DNA from: an uncultured Sutterella sp.
GTDB taxonomy: Bacteria > Pseudomonadota > Gammaproteobacteria > Burkholderiales > Burkholderiaceae_F
Direction: 5' to 3'
Length of the DNA stretch: 64,000 nt
Assembly: GCA_902463725.1 (NCBI GenBank)
Contig: CABQGK010000012.1
Span: 1-64,000, forward strand
The notes under the pieces were generated by a model. That model did no database searches. It was not told the DNA's origin and saw only the letters and a program-made list of their open reading frames with translations. This document shows, piece by piece, positions 17,058 through 24,718 of this stretch. Positions within the stretch are counted from its first letter, which is position 1; each line of letters begins with the position of its first letter. The position numbers and the translations under genes were made by a program.

Positions 17058-18587
17058 ATGCAAAAGACGTCACGTCGTGCATTTCTAAGCAAAGGCCTCG
17101 CCACGGGCGCGCTCGCTGTCAGCAGCTCGCTTGCGCTTGCGGCGCCAAAGAGCGCTACAAGGGCGCACTTTGACCAAATTTTCGATGTCATCGTTGTTGG
17201 TAGTGGTTTTGCGGGCCTTGCTGCTGCGCTTGAAGCGCGCCTGAGCGGCGCATCGGTGCTACTTATCGAGAAGATGCCTGTCATTGGCGGCAACTCCGCC
17301 ATCAATGGGGGCGCTTTTGCTGTGGCAGGCTCGCCCCTGCAAGAGAAAGAAGGAATCAAGGATTCGCCCGAGCTCATGCTCAATGACATGATTCGCTCGG
17401 GGCGTGGGCTCTCGCACGTCGATCTACTCAAGATGATTGTCGAAGGCACAAGACCGGCGTTTGACTTCACCGTGGCGCATGGTGTGAAGTACAAGCCTTT
17501 TGTGCAGCACTTTGGCGGGCACAGCGTGCCGCGCATCATGCAAACCGTCGAGAGCACGGGGGGCGGCATCACGCGGCCACTTGCTGAGGCAGCTCGTGCC
17601 AAAGGCGTCGAAATTCATATGCGCGCGAAGATGGAGCACTTCGTACGAGATGAGAAAAAGGGTCGAATTATCGGGTTGGCCGTGCGCGAGCGCTATGAGT
17701 TTCCCGATGAAGGCTCTGGTGTGATGCAAACCTACGGCGCACGGCACGGCGTGATCATGGCCACTGGGGGCTTCTCTCGCAATCTGGCATTTCGCATGAT
17801 GCAGGATCCGCAGCTCGACGGGCGTTTGGACTCGACCAATCATATGGGCGCAACCGGTGAGGGGCTTCTAAAGATGCTCGAAATTGGTGGCGCACCGGTG
17901 CAGATTGACCAGATTCAGCTTGGCCCCTGGTGCTCGCCCGACGAAAAAGGCTTTGGCCTAGTGTCACAGTTCAATACGATTGCGGGCTTTCCCAAAGGGA
18001 TCATGGTCGACGTGCGCACGGGCAAGCGCTTCTGTAATGAGCTCGCTGACCGCAAAGCGCGCACCGATGCAATTCTTTCGCTCTCCGAAAACGGCAAACC
18101 CGTCTATCCCGTCTGCTTTGTCGATAGCAAGGCCGTCGACAAGGCTCAGACACTTGCCAATGGCCTCAAGTACAACGTCATTTGGAAGTTCGAGACACTC
18201 GATGCGCTTGCCGATCACTTCAAGATTCCTCGTGAGGCGCTCGTTGAACAAGTGAAGAAGTGGAATGACATGGTCAAGGCCGGTAAAGACACCGAGTTTG
18301 ATCGTGCGCTTGCGGTGGCCATTCCCATCGATCAAGCGCCGTACTACGCCTGCCGCGTTTGGCCCAAAGTGCATTACTGCATGGGTGGTGTGGCGATTAA
18401 CCATGAGGCGCAGGTACTCACCGCGCTAGGGAGACCGATAGAAGGGCTCTTTGCAGCGGGTGAAGTGACGGGAGGCACGCACGGCGCCTCGCGCCTTGGA
18501 GGTTGCGCGATTGCCGATGGCCTCGTCTTTGGGCGCATTGCCGCGCAAAGCGCCGTCAAGAACACGGCATATCCGTTCAAGGCCTAA
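17058..18587 (+). CDS. Tat-exported flavin-dependent enoate reductase (fumarate/urocanate reductase family)
   Basis: A 509-residue periplasmic flavoprotein. The leader has a Tat motif (TSRRAFLSKG). FAD binding: VIVVGSGFAGLAAALEAR (44-61) and the EVTGGTHGASRLGG stretch near the end. By family comparison, the catalytic acid Arg (ELADRK, R332), the substrate His (VHYCMGG, H439) and the carboxylate-binding Arg (HGASRLGG, R479) are kept. The second-carboxylate His of fumarate reductase (IQAHPT in Fcc3) is replaced in IQLGPW (286-291), so a monocarboxylic enoate is more likely than fumarate. No FMN-transfer (ApbE) or heme domain is fused; the tetraheme partner is the next gene, 16 bp on. ATG 17058 follows AAGGAGA. 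Confidence 0.9.
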   Translation: MQKTSRRAFLSKGLATGALAVSSSLALAAPKSATRAHFDQIFDVIVVGSGFAGLAAALEARLSGASVLLIEKMPVIGGNSAINGGAFAVAGSPLQEKEGIKDSPELMLNDMIRSGRGLSHVDLLKMIVEGTRPAFDFTVAHGVKYKPFVQHFGGHSVPRIMQTVESTGGGITRPLAEAARAKGVEIHMRAKMEHFVRDEKKGRIIGLAVRERYEFPDEGSGVMQTYGARHGVIMATGGFSRNLAFRMMQDPQLDGRLDSTNHMGATGEGLLKMLEIGGAPVQIDQIQLGPWCSPDEKGFGLVSQFNTIAGFPKGIMVDVRTGKRFCNELADRKARTDAILSLSENGKPVYPVCFVDSKAVDKAQTLANGLKYNVIWKFETLDALADHFKIPREALVEQVKKWNDMVKAGKDTEFDRALAVAIPIDQAPYYACRVWPKVHYCMGGVAINHEAQVLTALGRPIEGLFAAGEVTGGTHGASRLGGCAIADGLVFGRIAAQSAVKNTAYPFKA

Positions 18588-18603
18588 GAGAGGAGGGCTG
18601 ATT

Positions 18604-18978
18604 ATGATGACGACAAAAACATGGACTAAGGCCTTTGCGGCGACGCTACTGGTGGTTGCGCTCTCGATGGGAGCCGCCCAAGCAAACCCAACACTCAAGC
18701 ACCACGGTATGAAGGACTGCGCCGTCTGCCACACAAAAGAAAATGCCGTCGCGGGGAACGCGTTCGTTGTTCCAGCAGATAAGACCTGTATTGGGTGCCA
18801 TGGAAGTCTCAAGACGCTTGCCGCAAAAACGGCGCCCGCAGATCCGCATGAGCCGAATCCTCACGCCTCCCACCACTATGGTGAGGGGATGAGCTGCACG
18901 GCATGCCACGCCGAGCACAAGCCAAGCCGAGTGCTCTGTAACGATTGCCACAATTTCCCGTTCAAAGCCATTCGTTAA
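18604..18978 (+). CDS. Periplasmic tetraheme cytochrome c, electron donor to the flavin reductase
   Basis: A 124-residue protein with a Sec signal peptide (cleavage near AQA-NPT) and four CxxCH heme-binding motifs: CAVCH, CIGCH, CTACH and CNDCH. Extra histidines (KHHGM, PHASHHYGEGM, HAEHKPS) can act as distal ligands. It matches the N-terminal tetraheme domain of Shewanella flavocytochrome c3, here as a separate subunit. It should pass electrons from a quinol-oxidising NapC/CymA-type protein (not in this window) to the flavoprotein. AGGAGGG at 18591-18597 gives an excellent ribosome site, and the gene clearly shares a transcript with the flavoprotein gene. Confidence 0.94.
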   Translation: MMTTKTWTKAFAATLLVVALSMGAAQANPTLKHHGMKDCAVCHTKENAVAGNAFVVPADKTCIGCHGSLKTLAAKTAPADPHEPNPHASHHYGEGMSCTACHAEHKPSRVLCNDCHNFPFKAIR

Positions 18979-18992
18979 CACGAGTAGCGAAC

Positions 18993-19070
18993 GCGCTCTC
19001 AGTTCCGTGATAGCACGGAGACCTCCGACCTTGAGTAAGTTCTTGATCGGGAAAATCACTTTGAGAGCGC
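18993..19070 (+). promoter_or_regulatory. Structured spacer between cytochrome and lyase genes
   Basis: GCGCTCTCA (18993-19001) pairs perfectly with TGAGAGCGC (19062-19070) and encloses a second hairpin, CCGTG-ATAG-CACGG (about 19005-19018). No T run follows. It may stabilise or process the transcript and set the lyase level relative to the redox genes. Weak partial termination is also possible. Confidence 0.4.
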
Positions 19071-19109
19071 TCCACTTACTTTAGACGTCTAACAACAAAG
19101 GACCAAAAC

Positions 19110-20792
19110 ATGCAAAAACCCATTCGTATGACACTACTCGCCGCGGGTCTCATGGCCGCGGGCGCGCTTTCTGCTGCGAGCATTACACTCGATGGTACGC
19201 ACCTCACGATTGAAGACGCTTGGGCAGTGGCAGAAGGCCGCGCTGAAGTGGCCATAGATGCCGAGGCGCTTGATCGCGTCAAAAAGAGTCATGCGCTCGT
19301 GATGGCGGCAGCAAAAAGCGGCAAGCCCGTCTATGGACTTACCGTGGGCGTGGGCCTCAACAAAGACCGTTCGCTCTTTAGTGCCAAAGGAGAGCTCTCC
19401 GAGGAGGTGCTCAAAGCCTCGCGTGACTTCAACTACAACGCGCTGCGTGCACATAGTGCGGGTGTGGGCGAGATGATGCCTGAGCAACTCGTTCGGCTTT
19501 CGATGGTGGTGCGACTCAATACGTTGCTGACAGGAAAATCGGGCGCCCAGATGCGAGTTGCAGAGCTCTATCGCGATTTGCTCAACAAGCACGTCACGCC
19601 GCTTATTCCTTCTGAGGGTAGCGTGGGCGAGGCGGATATTCTGCTTGCGAGCCACGTGGGCGCGGTGATGATCGGTGAGTGGCGTGCCACGGTCGATGGG
19701 AAAACGCTCTCTGGCGCGGAGGCGCTCAAGCGCGCAGGCATTACGCCGCTTGTGCCTGAAGGCAAAGACGCCCTAGCGATCCTCTCAAATAATTCGGTCG
19801 CGATGGCTTATGCGATTGACGCGGCGCGCGGCGCAGCGAAAGTGATTGCGGTCACGCCCACGGTCTACGCGCTCTCACTTGAAGGACTCAACGGAAACGT
19901 GGCGCCAATTTTGCCGCAAACCATTGGTGCGCGTCCATTTCCCGAGCTTGCTAGCGCCGCAGCGGACATGCGTGCTGCACTCGCGGGATCCTACCTCTGG
20001 GAGAAGAATGCAACGCGTCCGCTACAAGACCCACTCAGCTACCGCGTGAGCGTCTACGGCCTAGCGGAAGCGCGCCGTGCGCTCAATGATCTCAACGCTG
20101 TGATCAACGTGCAGATTAACGCAACCGACGATAATCCCGCGACACTGCTCGATGCAGCTCAAGATTTCCGTGAGCACTCTCAAGTGGCCGACTATTTCAT
20201 CAATGGCAATGGTGTGAAAGGCGCAATTATCCCGAGCGGGAATTTTAACCCTCTTCCTGTTGCCCTTGCGATTGAGCGCATGAGCTTGGCGCTAGCGCAC
20301 CTCTCGCACTACAGCGTCGAGCGTACGATGCACCTCTCCTACGATCAGTTCACGCACCTGCCGCGCTTTTTGGCTGCCGAAGGAAATGTGGGTCATGCGT
20401 TTGGTGCGGTTCAGAAGTCCTTTACTGGGCTACATGTCGATACGATGGCACTTGCCCAGCCCGTAAGCCTCTATGGCGTGCCTGTTGCTGGAGAGATTGA
20501 AGATACCTTTACCAACCTGCTTCAAGCCTCGCAGCGCCTCGTGAAGATCGATCGCAATCTGATGCAAGAGATGAGTGTGGAGCTTTTACATAGCACGCAA
20601 GCCATTGATTTGCGTCGCCAAAAGGATCCGCACTTGGCGCTCAGCCACGTCACAGCGCCCGTTTTTGCGGCCTACCGAAAGATTGTGCCGTTTGTCTCGC
20701 GTGATCGTATCTTCACCGATGATATTGCTGCGGGCACCGCGCTACTTAACGACATGGGTGAGGCCGTTCTCAGGGGTGCTCACGCCCATTAA
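19110..20792 (+). CDS. Exported aromatic-amino-acid-lyase (HAL/PAL) homologue lacking the MIO triad
   Basis: A 560-residue member of the histidine/phenylalanine ammonia-lyase fold with a clear Sec signal peptide (residues 1-22), so periplasmic; cytosolic HutH has none. Family landmarks: YGLTVGVG for YGxNTGFG (Tyr75), LSNNSVAMA for the Asn loop, QDPLSYR (306-312) for QDxYSxR, PSGNFNPLPVAL for SGGNFHGxP, and HSTQAIDLRR for xxCQGIDFR. At the MIO position, where the family has GSxGASGDLAPL, this protein reads GSVGEADI (170-177): no Ala-Ser-Gly, and one residue shorter. The conserved Tyr of QDxYSxR is Leu309. Either another chemistry is used, or it is a binding or isomerase homologue. It follows the reductase and cytochrome genes in the same direction. 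Confidence 0.85.
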   Translation: MQKPIRMTLLAAGLMAAGALSAASITLDGTHLTIEDAWAVAEGRAEVAIDAEALDRVKKSHALVMAAAKSGKPVYGLTVGVGLNKDRSLFSAKGELSEEVLKASRDFNYNALRAHSAGVGEMMPEQLVRLSMVVRLNTLLTGKSGAQMRVAELYRDLLNKHVTPLIPSEGSVGEADILLASHVGAVMIGEWRATVDGKTLSGAEALKRAGITPLVPEGKDALAILSNNSVAMAYAIDAARGAAKVIAVTPTVYALSLEGLNGNVAPILPQTIGARPFPELASAAADMRAALAGSYLWEKNATRPLQDPLSYRVSVYGLAEARRALNDLNAVINVQINATDDNPATLLDAAQDFREHSQVADYFINGNGVKGAIIPSGNFNPLPVALAIERMSLALAHLSHYSVERTMHLSYDQFTHLPRFLAAEGNVGHAFGAVQKSFTGLHVDTMALAQPVSLYGVPVAGEIEDTFTNLLQASQRLVKIDRNLMQEMSVELLHSTQAIDLRRQKDPHLALSHVTAPVFAAYRKIVPFVSRDRIFTDDIAAGTALLNDMGEAVLRGAHAH

Positions 20793-20834
20793 GCACGCAG
20801 GGCTCGCTCGCGCTAGAGCCAAGCAAGATCGATA

Positions 20835-20880
20835 GGGGCGCGCCGAGCCGCTTGTGGGCTGACTCGGTGCGTCCCAATTA
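20835..20880. terminator. Terminator between the lyase gene and arsB
   Basis: GGGGCGCGCCGAG (20835-20847) pairs, with two mismatches, with CTCGGTGCGTCCC (20863-20875), followed by AATTATTT. It lies between convergent genes. Confidence 0.65.
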
Positions 20881-20903
20881 TTTCTACTGCAGGATGGCGC
20901 TTT

Positions 20904-22196
20904 TTACGCCCCAAGCGTGAGCACAAACACAAGTGCCATCAGCGTTGCCAAGAGCACAGGGAGTGTGAGCACGATCCCTGTACGGAAGTACTGTCCCCAG
21001 GTGATGGTAAGGTGCTTTTTCTCAAGCACAAAGAGCCAAAGTAGCGTCGCTAGGCTACCAATCGGGGTGATCTTTGGCCCCAAGTCACAACCAATGATAT
21101 TGGAAAAAACGAGTCCCTCTCGTAAGAGCCCCGTCGTGCTCGTGCCATCAATAGCAAGCGCCCCCACAAGCACAGACGGAAGGTTATTCATGACTGAGGA
21201 GAGAAACGCCATGATGAAGCCTGTGCCCACCGTGCCAAGCCACAAACCATGGTTGGCAAGCGATTCGAGCGCGCTACTTAGCAGTGCGGTAAGCCCCGCG
21301 TTTCTGAGACCATAGACCACTAAATACATCGCAAGCGAAAAGAGCACGATGTGCCAAGGGGCCGTTTTCAGTACGTTCGTTGTGTTGATGATGCCGCTGC
21401 GACGAGCAATGAGAAAGAGTAGGGCGGCAGCGCTCCCCGAGACAACACTCACGGGAACGCCGAGCGGCTCAAGCACAAAAAAGCCAATGAGCTGGGCAGC
21501 GAGCACAACAAACCCCGCATTAAAGGTGAGGCGGTCGCGAATCGCTTCTTCAGGGCGCTTGATGCGCTCGAGCGCATAGCGCTTGGGGAGGTCGCGCCGA
21601 AACACGAGCCAAAGGGTAGTAAGCGCTGCGGCTACGCCAGCAAGGTTGACCCAAAGCATCACCGCCGCATAGTGTGCAAAACCAATGCCGAAGTAGTCCG
21701 CGGTGAGAATGTTGACGAGGTTAGAGACGATGAGCGGAATACTCGCAGAGTCGACAATAAAGCCCGCACTCATCACAAAAGCAAACATTGCGCGTCTCTC
21801 AAACCCAAGCGTCTCTAGAAGCGCCATTAATAGCGGCGTGAGAATGAGGACTGCACCATCGTTCGCGAAAAAAGCGCTCGTCACCGCACCCAAAAGCACG
21901 ATGAGTACAAAGAGCAGGCTGCCTGAGCCGCGCCCCCAGCGTGCCACATGAAGCGCCGCCCATTCGAAAAAGCCTGCCTCATCAAGTAGCAGTGACACAA
22001 CGATGATGGCGATCAGCGTGGCGGTGGCGTTCCAGACAATGTGCCAGACAGCAGGAATATCGGCAACACTGACAACGCCAAAGAGCAGTGCAGCGAGCGC
22101 CCCCGCGGTCGCACTAACGGCAATATTGAGCCCTTTGGGCTGCCAAATCACGAACGTAATCGTGAGAAGAAAAATAACGAGGGCGCTGAGTGCCAT
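20904..22196 (-). CDS. arsB: Arsenite/antimonite efflux permease ArsB
   Basis: A 430-residue, roughly 12-helix inner-membrane transporter of the ArsB class. Signature stretches include FVIWQPKGLNIAVSAT, AVWHIVWNATATLIAIIVVSLLLDEAGFFEWAALH, ANDGAVLILTP, SLPLIVSNLVNI-like SIPLIVSNLVNI, MNNLPSVLVGALAI and GCDLGPKITPIGSLATLLWL. It expels arsenite, driven by the proton gradient or together with ArsA. No arsR, arsA or arsC is present. A LysR gene lies 18 bp upstream on the same strand, so the pair is probably one operon, which is unusual because ars genes are normally under ArsR. Confidence 0.95.
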   Translation of the reverse strand: MALSALVIFLLTITFVIWQPKGLNIAVSATAGALAALLFGVVSVADIPAVWHIVWNATATLIAIIVVSLLLDEAGFFEWAALHVARWGRGSGSLLFVLIVLLGAVTSAFFANDGAVLILTPLLMALLETLGFERRAMFAFVMSAGFIVDSASIPLIVSNLVNILTADYFGIGFAHYAAVMLWVNLAGVAAALTTLWLVFRRDLPKRYALERIKRPEEAIRDRLTFNAGFVVLAAQLIGFFVLEPLGVPVSVVSGSAAALLFLIARRSGIINTTNVLKTAPWHIVLFSLAMYLVVYGLRNAGLTALLSSALESLANHGLWLGTVGTGFIMAFLSSVMNNLPSVLVGALAIDGTSTTGLLREGLVFSNIIGCDLGPKITPIGSLATLLWLFVLEKKHLTITWGQYFRTGIVLTLPVLLATLMALVFVLTLGA

Positions 22197-22214
22197 GATG
22201 GTGTCAGAGAATTT

Positions 22215-23183
22215 TCAAAAATTGGGTGTGAAGGTCGGTTTGAGCCGATCGGCGGCTGGCGTATCAGTATTTTGCTCCCGTTTTAGCGAGCTGAATGCCT
22301 CGGCAAGGTAGGTGCGTAATTCAGCGGTTTGTGCCGTCTCCGTTTTCTTTTTCGAAAAAAGACAATAGCGCTTTCTGACGCGCTCACCTGCCACCAGAAG
22401 GGGCGCCAAAACGTTATCACTTGCGCCGAGCTCATCGGCTAAACGATCAGAGAGACTGTAGCCCATACTTTGCTCAAGGCGGCACTCAAGGAGTGTGCGG
22501 CTCTCAAACGTGATGATTTCGCTCTCGATACCGAGAATTTCGGCAGTGTACGCCGATTCCGCCGCACTTTCATCGGGCGTTGCGACGATGTAACAGGGAA
22601 AGTCTCGAAGCGCGTCCGCTGAAACCTCTAGGCTTTGCGTAGCAAGGGGGTGCTGTGCATTGAGCTCCACATAGACCTCAGCGACGATGAGGTCCGTGTT
22701 GTGGTACTGCGCCGAGAACGCTCTACGCTGCGCGTTGAGCACAAGGTCAAGCTCGCCGTCACGCAACTGCCTCTGGAGCGTCTCGTGACTGCCGAGCACA
22801 ACGGGAATGCGCCACTCTGGGTGAAGCGCCTCAAAGTCGTAGAGAAAAGGTGCAAGGCGCGCCATGGGAAAGGTCCTCGCCACGCCCAAGCGAATTCTTT
22901 GCTCATCGCTGCACGAGCGTGCACGTGTTGCACTCACGAGCTGATCGGTAGCGCTCACAATCGGGCGCGCGCCGTCAAGAAAGAAGCGCCCCGCCTCAGT
23001 GAGAGAAAACGTTCGGTTATGGCGGCGGAAAAGCTCAACTTGGAGTTCACGCTCAAGCGCCGCGATCTGCTGACTGACCGCAGATTGACTGAGTCCAAGG
23101 GTTTCTGCCGCGCGGGAAAAGCTCCCCAAGTCCGCTAGTAGAACAAAGGTCTTTAGATGTCGGTTGAGTAAGTTCGTCGCCAC
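22215..23183 (-). CDS. LysR-family regulator in operon with arsB
   Basis: A 322-residue LysR-type regulator with HTH TFVLLADLGSFSRAAETLGLSQSAVSQQIAALEREL and an effector domain starting QRIRLGVARTFPMARLAPFLYDFE. The start is a GTG at 23183, well supported by GGAGAG eight bases upstream. The C-terminal tail is longer and more polar than usual (KREQNTDTPAADRLKPTFTP). Gap to arsB is 18 bp with no obvious arsB ribosome site, so arsB may be translationally coupled. Effector unknown. Confidence 0.9.
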   Translation of the reverse strand: MATNLLNRHLKTFVLLADLGSFSRAAETLGLSQSAVSQQIAALERELQVELFRRHNRTFSLTEAGRFFLDGARPIVSATDQLVSATRARSCSDEQRIRLGVARTFPMARLAPFLYDFEALHPEWRIPVVLGSHETLQRQLRDGELDLVLNAQRRAFSAQYHNTDLIVAEVYVELNAQHPLATQSLEVSADALRDFPCYIVATPDESAAESAYTAEILGIESEIITFESRTLLECRLEQSMGYSLSDRLADELGASDNVLAPLLVAGERVRKRYCLFSKKKTETAQTAELRTYLAEAFSSLKREQNTDTPAADRLKPTFTPNF

Positions 23184-23837
23184 GAAAGACTCTCCATTGT
23201 GAATTCTGATTTTTGTGAACGGTTTCTGAAAGTCGTGAACGGCGCAGAGTTAAGTGTTTATTTAACCAATCCGTTTGGCTTATTTTTGCCGTCAAAGTCA
23301 CCTTGTGACCAATACTTTGATCGTGTTTAAGCGTAGTTTGATCACAGCAAAGGTGCTTCTGACTCAACGAGCTGTTCAGCTTGGATACATAGGCTTTCGA
23401 TACATCACAACGTTGCTGTAACACCCCGTAAGAGATGCCCTCAACGAGGCATCGGAGGCCCTCACGAATACGACTCAGAGGATCAAAGGGTGGCGTTAGT
23501 TTTTTGGGGGGTATACCCTGTTCATAAAATCAGAAAACGCATTCATATTAATCAGTTTTTCTAATAAATATTAACTGAATTACTTATTGATTGTCTTCTC
23601 GTAGCAGCGATATTCACCTTTTCTCGTGCTGGCGAAAACTGGTTTGGGAAAATGGTGGCAGTGGCGCGCGCCTTCAGCGCGTCACACTCCGAGCCCCCCG
23701 AGGACGCCAATGGCCCAGCGAATGAAGTGATCAATGTGGTCGAACTTTTACTCTCGAGCAAGTCAGTGGTGAGGAGTTTCATTGGGGAGGCGTTCCGCAA
23801 ACACTAACGCCCCTAGGAATAGACCCAGAGGGGCGCG
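23184..23837. other. Large spacer, mostly AT-rich, with one possible short reading frame
   Basis: Holds the LysR-arsB promoter region and an AT-rich stretch around 23520-23590. A 51-codon plus-strand frame with ATG at 23652 and stop at 23807 is open upstream to about 23563 without a start codon. It has protein-like composition (NWFGKMVAVARAF..., NVVELLLSSKSVVRSF), so it may be a remnant of a longer gene. No ribosome site, no recognised homologue; I do not call it a gene. Confidence 0.35.
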
Positions 23838-24479
23838 TTAGCGACCAAGCCAAGAAAACAGTGCGGCAGCCGCAACGAGCACAATGAGCACGAATAGGGC
23901 GTTGCGCGCCAAGCGGCTATCACGGCTTTCAAAGCTCTCATCCGTACGAATCTTTCGTTTGGCCTCTTCGAGGTCGCGCGCTCGGCGCTGATAGGCTCTT
24001 ACCACCGCTGCGTTTGGGAAGTGCTTGGCTGCCATGGCTTTAGTGATGGCAGTGGGAGCAGTGGAGACGGTACCGACTACGGCTGGAGTGCCCTTGATCA
24101 CAAAGCGCTTGAAGATTTTCTTGCCATAGCGCTCAGTGTCTTCGCGGGTGGTGACGTTGAGGGCGGCGTTTGCTCCCATATCCCGCAGCAGCCGCTCAAA
24201 TGCGTCGCGGGCGAGACTCTCACGGCTCTCGGTGATGGTGTAGACATGATGAGTCTTTGCGAGAACCCGAACGGTATCAGGAAGAGGGGAGTCGACGCTT
24301 GTGAACGTGAGTCCTTCAAGTAGCGAAAACCGCAAGCTTTGCTGGCGATTAGTCTTGCGACGCCGCCGTTTACGCACTCGCTCAGGCGTCAGACCGTGGA
24401 CATCACTGGCACCCAGAGCCTCTGTTGGAGGAGTGGATCTACTTTGATCTGGCGCACCGTCGACAGTTGAGTTTGGCAT
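23838..24479 (-). CDS. Hypothetical protein with basic N-terminus, YbjQ-like middle and C-terminal membrane anchor
   Basis: A 213-residue protein I do not recognise with confidence. Residues 1-30 are polar, 31-45 strongly basic (PERVRKRRRRKTNRQQ). The middle (about 75-135) has DTVRVLAKTHHVYTITESRESLARDAFERLLRDMGANAALNVTTR and ends in VIKGTPAVVGT, a pattern reminiscent of YbjQ/heavy-metal-binding-like domains (GANAV...GTAVV), but the match is from memory. A helical charged segment (YQRRARDLEEAKRKIR) precedes a single C-terminal TM helix (NALFVLIVLVAAAALFSWLG), giving a tail-anchored topology with the bulk in the cytosol. Confidence 0.65.
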   Translation of the reverse strand: MPNSTVDGAPDQSRSTPPTEALGASDVHGLTPERVRKRRRRKTNRQQSLRFSLLEGLTFTSVDSPLPDTVRVLAKTHHVYTITESRESLARDAFERLLRDMGANAALNVTTREDTERYGKKIFKRFVIKGTPAVVGTVSTAPTAITKAMAAKHFPNAAVVRAYQRRARDLEEAKRKIRTDESFESRDSRLARNALFVLIVLVAAAALFSWLGR

Positions 24480-24718
24480 AGTCGGTATCTGTAGAAATTC
24501 AATACCTTCCTTTTTAACACAAATTGGAGAGTGACGCCCAACGATCGTGTCTTTAGCGTGGCGAGAGAGCTGCTACCAACAGAAGGCGCTCACCGCGGCG
24601 TCGCGCAGTTCTGCACGCCAATGCGTTGACTTTCTACGTCAAAGAGCCGTTTTGGGAAGACTTTGGGCTAGACTAGCGACTCTTCTTAGCAAATTTCTCC
24701 TTTGAGGTCAGTACCACC

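Noticed and set aside
17058..18587. Naming the flavoprotein a fumarate reductase
   Set aside because: The second carboxylate-binding site expected for fumarate is replaced.
19110..20792. Naming the lyase gene hutH
   Set aside because: The MIO triad is absent and a signal peptide is present, so histidine ammonia-lyase activity cannot be assumed.
23561..23800. 79-residue minus-strand frame in the spacer upstream of the LysR-arsB genes
   Set aside because: No ribosome site, no hydrophobic or conserved pattern, and it overlaps a more protein-like plus-strand frame.
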